NCBI RefSeq assembly: GCF_048544455.1
Contig: NC_133536.1
Location: 199,891,325 to 199,955,324 of the forward strand
Source of the DNA: Silene latifolia
Taxonomy: Eukaryota; Streptophyta; Magnoliopsida; Caryophyllales; Caryophyllaceae
DNA: 64,000 nt
Direction of reading: 5' to 3'
The notes beneath the pieces were generated by a model. The model searched no databases and was not told where the DNA came from. It saw only the letters and a list, made by a program, of their open reading frames with translations. Below are positions 21,901 through 34,064 of this stretch, piece after piece. Position 1 is the first letter of the stretch. Each line of letters opens with the position of its first letter. Made by a program: the position numbers and the translations under genes.

Positions 21901-22983
21901 TTGGCTCTTATTCATTTTCTGTAATGGAAACTACAGAAAATGGAGAAATAAAGGGTAGCATAGGAGGAGTCCGAGTTTTGTCTAGTTTTAAAAAATGGAG
22001 CTTAATCTTTCAGGCCCTTGGGGATGTCGCATTTTCATTTCCGTTCATTACCATTGTTCTTGAAATACAGGTCAATTTTAAGAAACTAAAGTGCTTTAGA
22101 AAAATTGTCGTTATGATTCAACACACGCCTATTATCGTCAAGTTATAACAAATGTGAGATGCTTTGCCTGCAGGACACCTTGAAGTTCCCTGCTGAAAAT
22201 AAAACAATGAAAAGGGCGACGTTGACTTCTGTTATGGTTGCCACTTTTTTCTTCTTTTGTTGTGCATGTTTTGGGTATGCCGCCTTTGGTGACGATGCGC
22301 CTGGCAATATCTTGACGGGATTTGATATCTATGAACTGTCCTGGCTCGTCAATCTAGCCAATGCATGTATTGTGGTCCATCTTGTCGGAGGATATCAGGT
22401 ACTACATCCGTACAACTTAATAGTAGAAACAGAATCCTAAGTAAATTGAACAGTTTCCTAAATTGTGAGTGGTAAGTTATGAGAGATAATAGTAGAAACA
22501 GAATCCAGCTGGAAGTCAAGTAGTATTGTTTTCTCATCTACTAATGTATTTATGTTGTTGTTGTTGTAGGTTTTTAGCCAACCAGTATTCGCATCTGTAG
22601 AAGGATGGCTCGCCATGAAGTTTTCAAACAATAGCTTTGTGAATGATATACACTTAGTGAAGCTTCCTGTATTGCCTGCTCTGAAAGTGAACCTGCTTAG
22701 ATTGTGCTTTAGAACGACGTATGTTGTTTCAACGACAGGGATCGCAATGCTTTTTCCGTACTTCAATCAGGTGTTGGGGGTGCTTGGGGCCTTCAATTTT
22801 TGGCCGTTGCTCATATATTTCCCTGTAGAAATGTACTTAGTTCAAAGAGACATAGATGTTTGGAAAACTAAAGGAATTTTACTTCGAGCTTTCAGCGGCA
22901 TTTGTTTGCTTGTGAGTATTGTTGCTTTTGCTGGATCCGTCGAAGGCCTCGTGAGCGCTAAAACGGGGAAAAGTAAATTATAA
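18903..22983 (+). CDS. Amino acid permease (AAP family, AAAP superfamily)
   Basis: Proton-coupled amino acid transporter of the plasma membrane. Seven exons join in frame with GT-AG borders: 18903-18978, 19393-19629, 20855-20948, 21205-21419, 21937-22070, 22174-22398, 22570-22983. The product is 464 residues, the usual AAP length. Family blocks are visible: TGTIWTAIAHIITGLIGAGV and LSLAWSVAQLGWVVGP (TM1-2), KSNCFRKEG, FQALGDVAFSFPF, MKRATLTSV, GYAAFGDDAPGNILTGF, and FNFWPLLIYFPVEMY. About ten membrane helices follow the hydrophobic segments. No frame break or missing block was seen. The exact AAP subtype is not claimed; it is likely functional. Confidence 0.92.
20393..20480 (+). mobile_element. 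SINE-like tRNA-derived fragment in AAP intron 2
   Basis: In the intron between exons 2 and 3, TGGTATCAGAGCCAGTGTG is followed by AAGGTCACGGATTCGAATC. The latter resembles a pol III B box (GGTTCGANNCC) with flanking bases like those of Au-type plant SINEs. No tail or duplication was recognised, so only a weak call is possible. Confidence 0.35.
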
Positions 22984-23846
22984 ATTTGCAATTCTTGTTA
23001 ATGTAAAAAAGAATCATCAACAATTTATAAAGTTTCATTTTTCAACTTTACTATTATAGATGAGTTTTATAAATAAATTGCTTTACCAAGAATTTATGTA
23101 AACAGTCCGTCCGCAAGTGAGAAGCACATGAGTGGTGGGACACCCTCATGTGCTTTCCACTCACACCCTAAATGGGTTTTTTGTGAGGGAAAATGGTATC
23201 CGTCTGACAATTTCAGACGGATATGACGGTCTGAAATAAGAATTTGTGGTAAACTTTGTAAGGAGGCTTTTGGACTTAGGAAGTTCCGACCGATGTATAG
23301 GATGACAAGCTTGGGATTTATACTTCTTGAGACTTCTCTAATAATTAGGAATTTCAGGATTAATATTTGATCAATATTTTGATTTTCATAATAGTAAAAT
23401 ATTTTATTTAGTATATTTCATTCTTAAAAATAACATATGTGGTTAATTGCACATTAAGAGAAATTTATAGGGCCGATTTGCTACATTTATAAGTTAATGG
23501 ATTTAATCGCATATAGTATCAAATTTACGGGATAATTTGCTATATTTCCCCATTAGTATTGTATTAAAAGGTCTTTAAACTAAGGTCTCTCGCGCGCATG
23601 TCATGTATAACCTTCAAAGAGGACGGCAATCTCGCAGTAAAAATAATCCTTAGCCGAGACAAGGGCCAAGTCGTAAAACAAGCCAATCTGAGATCGGGTG
23701 GGCTCGAAATTTAAACTCGAGCTCGGATTCTGCTTAAAGCTCGTCGAGCCCTAAGAATTGAAGTTCGAGCTCGAATTGAGCTCGATTCGTCATTATGTTC
23801 TTTTCATTCTCATTTTTTAAATACCAAAATAACTTACGTAGTTCAA
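22984..23846. other. Intergenic region downstream of the AAP gene
   Basis: Holds the 3' UTR of the permease gene, a foldback MITE (23104-23250), and then a stretch rich in GAGCTCG-type words (23700-23790) that ends at the target site of the downstream retroposon. No gene was seen. Confidence 0.5.
23104..23250. mobile_element. Foldback MITE (GACGGAT family)
   Basis: A short element with internal inverted repeats (GAAGCACATGAG against CTCATGTGCTTTC; ATCCGTCTGA against TCAGACGGAT). Similar sequences lie near 39882, 51399 and 53197, sharing words such as GACGGATA, GTGAGAGGGG or TTTGTGAGG. Confidence 0.5.
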
Positions 23847-25586
23847 TTTTTTTTTTTTTTTTTTTTTTTTGGCAGCTGTAAAGAAAGAGTTTTACATTCT
23901 AGTGGTACGGCTCTCAGGCCATACCTATAACTACAACATAAAACCTCAAGGAACGACTAATAACATAACCTAGACCAATAAGGTAATTGCATCGGCTATC
24001 TATAATGTGTTGATGGCGTACGACGGATGTCTGAACACTAACTTCAAACTCAAAATACACAACAATCTTCAATGGACGAGTAGCATTGTGCATAGGAAAA
24101 CATCCATCTTCGCTAGTCTTGATTGATGTAGCTTCGGAGAAATACCTGCAACAAGGCCTAAAAAAGAACCTCGGAGATTCATCCCCTTGGCTATGATAAT
24201 CTTCCTCGGAGATTCATCTCCTTGGCTATGATAATCTTCCTCTGGAAACCAATGAACCCCCATAAAATTACCCTTACTCGCCTTAGTCGATACAGTTTCA
24301 GAGAAATACCTACAACAAGACCCAATAAAGCGTCTTGGAGATTCATCTCCGTCATTGTGATACACTTTATCTGGAAACCCACGAACCCCTTGACCCAACG
24401 AGAGAGAACAAAGTGCACTTACGCCACAAGGACGTAGAAAGAAAAGGCGGAAAGCAGACCACTGAAATCTGACTCCAAAGGAGAGTAATCTCCTACACTT
24501 TGGGACACAACCCTCGCTGACAAGAACCTCGTAACCAAGAAAATCGAGTAGAAAGGTGGGTACAACAGGAACAAACCACTTGGACATCCCTCTAACCATA
24601 ACCAAAATCATCTGTGGAGACCGCAGAGACCTAGGCTCAACACAGACCCGATACAAAATACCAGTTGTAGAAGCTAACCCGTGGGGAAGGGGGCAGGACA
24701 CCCCAAAGCACCCAGTGTTTATTAAACGGAACAACATAAGAAAAAAACTCCACAAACACGACATCAACATAAAATGAAAGCGGATCCCACCGCATCCGTT
24801 CCGAATCAACAACCCCGCCCAAAACCCAACAGCCTCACACCACCATACCACGCTCATCACAACACAAAACAACCCCACCCAAGACCATAGACCAAGGACA
24901 GTGACGGAACCAACGGACTAACCGAACCCCAATCCGACGAAACCGAACACACTGATTAAACACACCAAACTCAAAACCCGACACCATACAAAACTCCCCA
25001 GGACCATCGGCCTACATGCAGCTAGATCAACCATAAAGACACCGCAACAGACACGAACCCGACCCGAAAAAGGCGGACCATCCGGCAGGGAGGGACCAGG
25101 AGAAAAGGAACACCAATTTGACCCAAAAAACAGCTCCATAAAACACACAAACCAACACTAAATCCAAACACTAAATCCAACAGGTCGATTTCCACCGGGG
25201 ATGGGGGAAGGGGCGAGGGGAGGGGAGCCCTGGGTTGCATGTGAGGCTTTCAATGACAGGACAGAGAATCGTAGGAGTGGAAAAGACAGAAGAACAAACC
25301 AGGTAGACAGCCAAAGAGACCATCGGACGGTCCAATCATAACCAAACCCGTCAAGAGAACGAAATTCGAGGTCCAAACAGAGGGGAAAGAGACAGCGATG
25401 GGGTGCGAACAATCACCGGAGATAGGCCTTGGAAGGGCCTCATCTCCGGCGATTAGAAAGGGCCCACAGGGAGGGCGGTGTGTGGTCAGAGGAGGCGGCG
25501 GAGCAGACGAGATTTAATTTAGGGTTTTTTGGGGGAAAATGGGAAAGAGGAAAATTAGAGAGAGAAGGGCAAAAGCAAAATTTGCA
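23847..25586 (-). mobile_element. Poly(A) retroposon, non-autonomous LINE-like, about 1.74 kb
   Basis: Read on the minus strand the unit starts with a GC-rich, CT-rich 5' region (25586 downward) and ends in a run of about two dozen A (23870-23847). It is flanked by an imperfect direct repeat: CGTAGTTCAATT at 23837-23848 and CGGAGTTCAATT at 25587-25598 on the plus strand, as expected for target-primed insertion. No RT, endonuclease or other known domain was found in any frame. Its longest minus-strand frame (24878-24069, 269 codons) is Cys/Phe/Leu-rich with no motif. A 35 bp tandem duplication lies at 24169-24238 and a looser repeat of about 160 bp near 24133 and 24295. It may be a LINE deletion derivative, a long SINE-like element or a processed non-coding transcript. 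Confidence 0.65.
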
Positions 25587-25599
25587 CGGAGTTCAATTT

Positions 25600-26090
25600 A
25601 AAATGAGTATAGTACTAAAAAAGATCCTAAATGAGTTTTTGATTCGAGCCTGAGCCTTGTTAAGCTCCTGATCCGCTTAGAATTGGATGAGTTTGGAGTT
25701 TGGATCAAGTTGAATCCGAGCTTTGACCAAATCGATTCTTAGAGCTTGAATAGCCAGCTCTATTCATTTACGGTCCTAGACAAGACTTAGGACTTATGAC
25801 TTCTGAGGGTCAAAGCAACCTGTCCATACAAACTGAGCTAGTTTTGGGCCTTTAACAAAGTAATGGCACACAAAAAACGTAAATCAAAGCCTTTCAATTC
25901 ACCAACAGAATACAAAGCCACGTCTTCTATCTTTATAAACCAGGTGTTTTAAGTGGTTCATAGAGTTTCAAAGAGCTTGGCTTTTGTCACATACCTGATA
26001 CCACCACAATTCAGGCCATTTCCGACGGCTTGAGAACATATTATATACTCTTACCAAACGATATCTTGATATCCAAAAATAAAAATAAAA
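25600..26090. other. Upstream region of the plastid protein gene
   Basis: Non-coding. The proximal part presumably contains the promoter and 5' UTR of the gene starting at 26091. No specific element is singled out. Confidence 0.4.
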
Positions 26091-27252
26091 ATGGGATTTA
26101 GGACGTTGCCTTTATCATCTTCTCAAAATGGCCTCCTTCCACAATCGTTACCGTCAACTCGTTCGACTATTAGATATTTCGGTGCAGGGCAGCGTCAATT
26201 GAGAGTAGTCTCGGCCAAAAACGAGGACGAGGATGAGAAAGAGGAGTCGCAGAAAAGTAAGCAATCTTTGTTTACTAGTATTACTGATGCTTTGGACTTT
26301 GCTCAAGTTAGGTCAGCTCAGGATGCTGAGCTTCTTGAGGATGCTCGGGAAGCTACCAAGTCAGGCGGACAGATGAGCCGAGAACAGGTACTTGCTATCT
26401 GGTTAATCCTTTGAGTTTACTTAATCCCAATTATTCATTCTTTTACACAAAGTAGATATTTTCATGGACGGATGAGACCGCCTATTAAATTACGAGTCAT
26501 TCAGACCATACAGGAAGACAAAGCTCCCCCTGACAAGAAATCCAAGCTAGGCCGTATCTGGCCCAAACCGCTCTTAAAAATGTAAAGTCCTTTTAATTCG
26601 AAGTCTTGAGTATTTACATTTTTTCTGGTTCAGTATGGAGCTCTGAGGAGGAAAATTGGAGGAACATACAAAGATTTCTTCAAGTCGTATGTCGAAGGTA
26701 ATGCATCTAATTAGCTCCTACGCTTCCTAGATAAGTAAGCTCCTCATATAACCCTGTTTATCCTTGTCTGACGCTCACGGTTAAACATGGGTATGAATGA
26801 GTGATACTTAAAACATGCCGAGGTGCTGTCGGCCAGCACCCAGCAAAAGAAAGTCTCAAACAACATGCCTAGACCAACCAAAACAAGTAAAAAAGTAAAA
26901 CAAGCAAAATCAAAAAACAAATGCTCGATACACAACGAATTTACAACCCGCATTTGATCATTCAGTATGCAACATGTGTTCGGGTACTTCTAGATGAGTA
27001 ACATAATGAGCATCATTCTTGAGTAGAAATTCTTCTTCTGGTTTATACTAAACTTAATTGGTTTCTCACATGTGCTATGTAGTGGACGGGGAGTATGTGG
27101 AGGAAGGATGGGTGGACAAAACCTGCAAAGTATGCAAGAAAGACACAGCAGGCGAAGCAAGACAGGTCGACAAGTTAGGGAGATACGCTCATGTTGCTTG
27201 TGTTGAGAAGCAGAAATCTGGAAACTTTTTCACCAAGCTCTTCTCTTTATAG
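26091..27252 (+). CDS. Small chloroplast-targeted protein with Cys/His zinc-like motif
   Basis: Three exons join in frame: 26091-26387, 26634-26697 and 27083-27252, giving 176 residues. The first 45 or so residues are rich in Ser, Thr, Leu and Arg with few acids (MGFRTLPLSSSQNGLL...), typical of a chloroplast transit peptide. An acidic/basic linker follows (NEDEDEKEESQKSKQ), then helical segments (ITDALDFAQVRSAQDAELL, MSREQYGALRRKIGGTY). The C-terminal module has CKVCKKD ... YAHVACVEK, a CxxC...HxxC arrangement that could bind zinc. It resembles conserved uncharacterised plastid proteins of green plants. I do not know its function and give no symbol. Confidence 0.8.
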
Positions 27253-28047
27253 AGAAGAGAATGGCATAAATTTGATTTGATCGATATTATTTGCTCCGTA
27301 TACAATTATATACACAAGCAGTGTATACATTACTTGTAATTAGCTAGCTATCTTTCCTATGAATGTAATGCGAACGCAAAGGATTTTTGTGAAATTTCTT
27401 TCTTGCCAAGAAAACAGACCAATGTAGTAAAATGCATTGGCGATGACGACAAATAACTGCCAGAAAAATGACATGGAAGCGAAAAAAACTGCTTTGATGA
27501 GTCGAACACCTGGTGTGACGGAATCCAACAATTCAGGGATCACACTTCAGTGTCAAAGGCAATGAGCAATCTTTCAAAAGATTGTTACTATCCCAACATC
27601 CTATAGCCTATGGCCCTATGTGGCGGAATTAGGGCATCGAATGTGAAAAATCTCAACTTATTTGTTGAAAGTTGAAACTGCAGATAATGTTTTCAAATGA
27701 CCAAATTACGTCAAAACTTGTTATCAACTGACCGCTACATGAGTATCATACAGAATCATCGACAAGTTTAGCAAAACATTTTGCCTAGTTTCATTGTAGT
27801 TAAAATAAAATTACTGAGTCACAAACTCCATTGAAAATGAAAATAGACGAGCAACCTTCAAAGAGACTGACAAAATGCATTGAGACGAATACAATCAACT
27901 GCCAAGAAAACGACATGGAAGAAAATGTTTGACAATTAAAAGTCCCAAGGTAAAGCAGCATGTCAACAACATTTAACTCATATCCAACAATAGCAGTACA
28001 TATCTCTGATTACGGAAAAGGGATCGTAGATCCTTAAAATACAACAC
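27253..28047. other. Convergent 3' intergenic region
   Basis: Holds the 3' UTRs of the plastid protein gene and of the proteasome gene on the opposite strand. Two diverged copies of a segment lie near 27430 and 27872 (AAATGCATTG ... ACTGCCA ... GACATGGAAG). No gene was seen. Confidence 0.5.
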
Positions 28048-28800
28048 TCAAGAGGAGGCTTCAGCAGGTGGAGTAAGCCCAGACTTGGTCAATAAGTTGT
28101 TCAAGGACTCGGGAGAGTGTACCTGGTACTTGACTTTTCCAGAAGGTGTGAGGAAAACTTCAGCCAATTCAAGCTTCTCAGAGGTTAGACTTGTGCTGTC
28201 CATTGTCTTGCTGAGCACCTTCAATGCAAGATCAACAGCTTCTTCCCTCGTGATTTCGTCCTTGTAATCTTGCTTCAGCATGGATTGTGCAGCTTGATTG
28301 TTAGCTCCGATGGCAGTGGCTTTCCACCCAGCATAGTTGCCACTTGGGTCACTCATGTAAAGTTGGAACCCGAAATTCTTATCCCATCCGGCAAAGAGAA
28401 AAGACACACCAAAGGGACGGAGACCACCAAACTGGGTGTAACCTTGCTTGGTATCACAAAGGGATTGGACTAGCTGCTCAACAGGCATTGGCTCTTGGTA
28501 AGAGAATGTGAAGCGTTGGGCTTGAACTCTAGCAGTGTTGATAAGAATGTTGGCATCTGACATTATACCGGCCACAGCACAAGCTACATGATCGTCAATT
28601 TTGTACATCTTCTCAGTTGAAGTGGAGGTTTGGAGGAGCTTAGAAGTGACCTTCTTTTCACCAACCAACACAACCCCATCTTTTGATAGGATTCCTATAG
28701 CACTACCCGCATTACCAATGGCTTCCATGGCATATTCGACCTGGTAAAGCCGGCCTTCAGGGGAGAAGATTGTTGTTCGGCTATCATACCTCCGAGACAT
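28048..28800 (-). CDS. PAC1: 20S proteasome subunit alpha type-4 (PAC)
   Basis: Encodes a 250-residue alpha subunit of the 20S core particle, which forms the outer gate ring of the cytosolic and nuclear proteasome. The start [20 protein letters not shown] followed by [16 protein letters not shown] is the proteasome alpha signature. Further family blocks are [48 protein letters not shown] and [14 protein letters not shown]. The C-terminus ([15 protein letters not shown]) has the expected length. The coding region is a single exon. A splice acceptor lies just upstream of the ATG (CACTAG, 28811-28816 on the minus strand), so the gene has an intron in its 5' UTR. Plant nomenclature calls this subunit PAC (alpha-3); copy number is unknown. 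Confidence 0.95.
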   Translation of the reverse strand: MSRRYDSRTTIFSPEGRLYQVEYAMEAIGNAGSAIGILSKDGVVLVGEKKVTSKLLQTSTSTEKMYKIDDHVACAVAGIMSDANILINTARVQAQRFTFSYQEPMPVEQLVQSLCDTKQGYTQFGGLRPFGVSFLFAGWDKNFGFQLYMSDPSGNYAGWKATAIGANNQAAQSMLKQDYKDEITREEAVDLALKVLSKTMDSTSLTSEKLELAEVFLTPSGKVKYQVHSPESLNNLLTKSGLTPPAEASS

Positions 28801-28810
28801 AGTTAACTAC

Positions 28811-30945
28811 CTAGTGAAAAATGACACATCATGTGTTAATCCTCGTGATTAAAACAACATCAATTGCATGATTAAAGCTACCCCAAAAATTCTATAAACA
28901 ACTTTATGCCTTTCACTCACAACCAGGCTCAAGAATATAGCTATAACCTCAGCCACTCTTAAAATTCCATATGATGTGTTCATAAACACACAAACAAGAG
29001 AAAACGAAAGTCAATTTAATAGAATACAAGCCATGCCCACAGAATGAAGACTAATAAGCAACATTGAAACTACATCCAACACTGAAAAAACATAAGGGTT
29101 TGTTCGTTAGGAGAAAAAAGGAGGGGGGCGAAAAGATAGAATTTCCCTAGTTTGGTTAGCAAATAGGGGAGACTCCTTCCCCTTGCATAGGGGAGACTCC
29201 TTCCCCTTTCCTTCCCTGCCGGCCTTCCTCTTTGTTTGCCTCATAAATGTTATCCAAACACACCCTTAGTTTTATGGTGAGGCATAACAGTAATAAGATT
29301 GAATTAAACGAGTAACTTCTAGATAAACGAAAAGGTCTCACAAAAACTTGTGTTACAGTTTCTCGAGGATTTGTGCAGTACAAAATTACAACTTGCCTAA
29401 ACTATGCATATGTTTGCACAACTGTGCAAGGACATCACTCAGCAAATGAACAAAGGGAAAGAATGCACGAAATTCTTCTACCAAATAAATGGATTCAACT
29501 ACACAACTTCAAGCCGATGATCTACAAATTTTGGGCGTAATCACACATTTGTAGACTAGAGAACAAATCTACATCTACACTAACATGCTCTCGAATTGCT
29601 CTGTACACAATAACTAAACTCAGATTGCTCTGGAGTTTTGCAGCAATAAAGTTACCAGATTTATGCCTTTCACTCACACCCAGGGTCAAGAATATAGCTA
29701 TAAGACAACCACTGAACCATACCACCCATTTTTTTAAAGTGCCATACAATATGTACATGAACTCACAAAAACGAGTAAATGAAAGTCAATATAACGCAAC
29801 ACAAGCCTTGGTCACAAGAGAAAGTAAGCAAATTTCAACCTACACTCAACAATAGAGAGAAAACCATCAAGGCCTGCTTGCATGGACGCATTTAGGGGGG
29901 AAATGGAAGAGAGGGAGAGGGGAAGATAGATTTACCTGATTTGGTTAGCAAGTACAGTTATACAGTCGGGGGAAAGATAGATTTCTCCAACTTGGTTAGC
30001 AAATACAGACAAGGGAAAATTAAGGGTGAGGGAAACGGGACGTCCAAGTCTAATGGAACTTCTCCAAGATAGGGGATATTTGAAGAGAAAACTCTTTTAC
30101 TCAAATTCCTTCCGCTTTCCTTCCCTCTTAAACTGTTATCCAAACCTCCTTCCCCCTTTCCTTCCCTCTTAGTTTGTAAAGAGACTCTCATATACATAGC
30201 AATCATGATCTACATAACATCAATAAGGTTGAATTAAATGACTCAATGGGTAACTTACAGGTAAATGAAGTGGACTCGCAAAACATTTTGTGTCGGACAG
30301 TTTCTTTCGGGGATCATATGTTCGCGCAAGGACATCACTCAACAAATTAACAAAGGGATTCAGCTACACAATGTGAAGCCCGTGTTCGAATGTAAATATT
30401 TCCGGCATAATCAAACACTTGTAGACTGTAGAACAAATCTACATCTACACGACTACACTAACTCGCTCTCGAACTACTTCGTACATAATAAATAAACAAA
30501 ATTCTTCCATCTATAACAAACTTTATTGCTACATTGACTTGATAACATTTTCGATCCACAAAAGCAACACACAGTGCTCCCTATTTCCACAAAGTTACAA
30601 ACTTTAGCTTCGAAATTCGCCTGGAATTGAAAAACTAACAATCCATAACATAAATTCATCAGAAACGCTGATTAATTCATCATTCATCGAAAACAAAATC
30701 CGGGCTAACCCTAATTACCCATTGAGAATCAATCGAAACTAATACACACAAATTGGGGATTCAAACAATCAACTAGCAGAAAGATAATAATCAAAAGTTG
30801 ATGATCAACAAGTCAATAACCTAGATCAGCAGATTAAACGAAAAGCAGGAGAAATCAAACAAACAGTAATACTAAATCATAAAGAAGATGAAGAAACCCT
30901 AGATTAATAGCGTGACAGAAACTAAAGATGGTGATTTGAACTTAC
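28811..30945 (-). other. 5' UTR intron of the proteasome gene with internal duplication
   Basis: A donor (TTTCT|GTAAGT at 30945) and an acceptor (CACTAG at 28811) on the minus strand would remove 2.1 kb immediately upstream of the start codon. Inside, two diverged tandem copies are visible. For example CCTTTCACTCAC followed by AAGAATATAGCTATAA is at 28909 and 29666, GCAAGGACATCACTCA at 29426 and 30326, and GAACAAATCTACATCTACAC near 29560 and 30430. Two short GGGGA/CTCCCC-rich stretches (about 29110-29210 and 29890-30180) differ between the copies. The intron call is inferred from splice signals, not transcripts. Confidence 0.6.
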
Positions 30946-31327
30946 AGAAAGTTATGAATTTTGAGTTTTGAAGCTGTAGAGTTGGGAATCTGGGTTTGTT
31001 AATTTATCAAAGTATTTAGTGAAGAGTAATATTGTGCTGAATTAATAAAGAGTATCTTTGTTTTTCTTGAGGAAGAGGCTACCTCTTTTTCATGGGCTAT
31101 TTTACACTGCCCCATTTTGCAATGGGTCTTTAGACTCTTTACCCTTAACCACTAATGGCCCATTTCTTTTTTCGTAATGTGATCCGGGGTGTTCATCGTC
31201 GTTAATAGTGAACAAGCTTCTCGTTGCGAGTGTTTTAACGAAGAGGTAAATGACCGGTTTAGAATAGAGTTGGCCACTCATCAGTGTGGGGTGAGCCGAA
31301 TCGGTCTCCATATTTTATTGCTCTGAC
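30946..31327 (-). promoter_or_regulatory. Promoter and first non-coding exon of the proteasome gene
   Basis: The minus strand just upstream of the inferred 5' UTR donor should carry the first exon and the core promoter. The region is AT-rich with no other gene. The exact start of transcription cannot be read from the sequence. Confidence 0.4.
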
Positions 31328-32053
31328 TAGCGATGGCAGTCCCACCCTTACCCTGTGGATATTCATCCACCCGAAATTAAATGGGTGGGATACGGATGAC
31401 GAATTTTTTTCGAATTTAGGGTAGGATATGGATATGGGTGAATTTAGGGTGGGATATGGATTATCGTCTCTCACCCGCTTAACCACCCTATGGATATCCG
31501 AAATTAATATTTATAATTAATTTTTTTATTAAGTTAATAATTATTTAGGTCATTAATGATTTCCCTTCAAAAGTATATTTTTTTATCAGAAATTTTACTT
31601 AATTTTAATATGATACTATTATTTAGGAAAAGTAAAACTTGTGTTTATGTGGATATTGTTATTTTCACTAATCAAAGTAACTTACTTTTCTTAGTTTAAT
31701 CAATAATATAATGCGTTAGTGGTTTCTTTGTAGTTGGCGTGGCGTATTTGTATGGTCACTTGCTTTGCAAAGATACTTTGTTGTTGGATATATACTGGGT
31801 TGCTATTTACTACACATATTGTTACTTTTGAATTATGTATGCCTTTTAATTTTATCACAACAATTTTTTTACGATATATTATCTTTAAATTTTATAAGCT
31901 GTGAAAATATCCAACGGGTACCCGCTTCACCCAGTGGATATGGTGATGGATGAAAAAATATTAAATGGATGAGGGTGGGATATGGATGACCATAAACTAA
32001 ATGAATATGGATATGGCTCCACCCCATCCATATCCCACCCATTGTCATCCCTA
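31328..32053. mobile_element. hAT-type non-autonomous element
   Basis: A 726 bp unit is bounded by TAGCGATGGCA and TGTCATCCCTA (inverted) and flanked by the perfect 8 bp duplication GCTCTGAC at 31320-31327 and 32054-32061. The length of the duplication fits the hAT superfamily. Subterminal regions carry many copies of GGGTGGGATATGGAT or its complement; the centre is AT-rich without coding capacity. It is related in ends and design to the element at 55830-56581. Confidence 0.85.
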
Positions 32054-32061
32054 GCTCTGAC

Positions 32062-32656
32062 CCCGCCCATACGGGGCTTTATTTATTTTATTTTTTGATT
32101 TTTATGGGAGACATGCTAGTCTGCGCCAACAAACGGGCTGGAGAGCTATTTGAAAATACAGCAACTCTTCTATAAGACCGTCCTATACTAAAGGACGGCC
32201 CAATAAGTAAGAAGTAGCCCAATATCTAAAATCTAAAATGAAAAGAAAAAAAAAGTAACACACAATGACATAAGCAGTTAATTTAATCAGTTTTATACGT
32301 TGTACAGCCCACCCATTATCTTTGCGGTTTGTACGAAGAAGAAAAAACAAGGAATAAGGAGAGAGGGGTAAAGACGCAAATGGCGGTTAAAAATTGAATG
32401 TCAAATAGGAGGTGAGCACTAAGACTTCTAGACAATTGCATATTGAGCTACCAATTTTTGTTCTCCAACTAAAACCATAAGTTTATAATTTATAACTATA
32501 ATTATGTTCTAATTCATAACTTTATAATTTTTCAATTCTTTTAGAGTTAAACAACATTTCTTTAATTATGTGTTATCAACTTAAAAGAAGAGTTTTCAAT
32601 TGAAAATATTGTGTTTCCAGCTTAAAATCTTGACCATACATATTATAATCAATTTG
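32062..32656. other. Intergenic stretch before the copia element
   Basis: AT-rich DNA with one short hairpin (TAAGACCGTCC near 32175 against GGACGGCCC near 32193). No gene was seen. Confidence 0.5.
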
Positions 32657-32972
32657 TGTAAAGAAGTGAACTTAGAAAATAATACTACATGCACAACAAC
32701 CAAAGCAACAAAAGGAAGACTCAGAAAAGAAGCTGATAGAAGGAGCTAGCTGCCAGCTTTCTTGTACTATATGCAAACTTTGCATCACGGTCCATAGTGT
32801 TATCCACTGGTTAATAACCAAGAATGTATTTAATAAAACTAGACTCATCTGTACTCTTTGATAATTTAAAAAGAAATACAATTCTAACAACTACAAACTC
32901 ATCTTCAATGCTTGACACTGTCTTCTACTTCCTACTGTCAATCTTTAATGCATCAATATGTTAAACTCAACA
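32657..32972 (+). repeat. 5' LTR of the copia element
   Basis: Runs TGTAAAGAAG ... AACTCAACA, 316 bp, with the canonical TG...CA ends. Confidence 0.92.
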
Positions 32973-32985
32973 TGGTATCAGAGCC
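32973..32985 (+). other. Primer binding site of the copia element
   Basis: TGGTATCAGAGCC directly follows the LTR and is complementary to initiator-Met tRNA. Confidence 0.9.
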
Positions 32986-33154
32986 TCAGGACGAGGAGAC
33001 TGATAACCACCATATGGTTGGGCATTCATTGGCATTTATTCAGCTGAAGTACTTCACTGCCTATATATAGAACAGGTTCTTAACCTGTTAATCTCATCAA
33101 TCCTACCTTCCTTTTCTTCTGTCTCTCTTCTCCATCTTTCCTATTTCTCAAACT

Positions 33155-34064
33155 ATGGCAATGGAAAATCCCTTCACTGCTGAAAATTCTGATAATATCC
33201 ACATAATAGCAACACCCTCAGTCATGGAACCCACGGATCCATTGTACTTACATCCTGCTGAATGTGCTCATCCTTTGGTGGTGGACACCAAATTGTCAGG
33301 CATTGAAAACTACCTCGAATGGAAAAGACAGATGGAAATTGCCATCTGTTCCAGGAGGAAATTAGGCTTCTTAACTGGGGTGGTCAAAAGACCTACCAAT
33401 GATCCTCTGAAAGAAGCTGCCTGGGAAACGTGCAACAGCTTGCTGATCAACTGGATCCACCAAAATGTGGAAAAATCCATCAAGAAATCAGTGCTGTACA
33501 CCAGAACAGCAAAAGAAATATGGGACTACTTGCAAAAACAGTTTTACGTCGAGAATGGGGCCAGAAATTCGTGCTCAATAAGGAGTTGGATGACCTGGAA
33601 CAAGGTGACAAGGATATTTGTGAATACTTCACAGAACTCAGGATTTTATGGCAAAATCTTGAGATCATGAGTGACTGGCCACCAGTCACACAAGTCACTC
33701 CTGAAGTGAATGCCTGGTTGGACGCACAACACAAGGAACAAGAAGAAAGGAAACTGTTCCAGTTCCTCAATGGCCTCCACTCCTCATATTCCACCATGAG
33801 GACCAATGTACTGATGATGTCCCCGTTAACAACAGTGGAAGAGGCTGCTGCTATGTTCCAACACGAGGAGGCTCAAAGGAGGAACTACAAGTCTAATGAG
33901 AAGGTGGTTGTTGAGAACTCGCTTTCTTTGTTGGCTCGGATCCGGATCGGCCGGAAGGAACCCGATTCCAACATCACAACCTTCCCTCTTGTCAAGCTTG
34001 CAACAAGAAGGGCCATCCAAAGGAGAAATGTTGGAGGATAATTGGATATCCTGTAGATCACCCT
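33155..34064 (+). pseudogene. Copia gag
   Basis: Starts MAMENPFTAENSDNIHI and contains the copia gag core (NYLEWKRQMEIAICSRRKLG, CNSLLINWIHQNVEKSIKKS). The frame moves near 33550 into the one encoding KELDDLEQGDKDICEYF and FLNGLHSSYSTMRTNVLMM. It shifts again near 33930-33990 before a CCHC zinc knuckle at 33990-34031 (CQACNKKGHPKEKC). At least three frame changes separate parts that are otherwise well conserved. Confidence 0.8.

Noticed and set aside
24069-24878. 269-codon minus-strand frame as a gene
   Set aside because: No recognisable domain, unusual Cys/Phe-rich composition, no separate promoter; it lies wholly inside the poly(A) retroposon.
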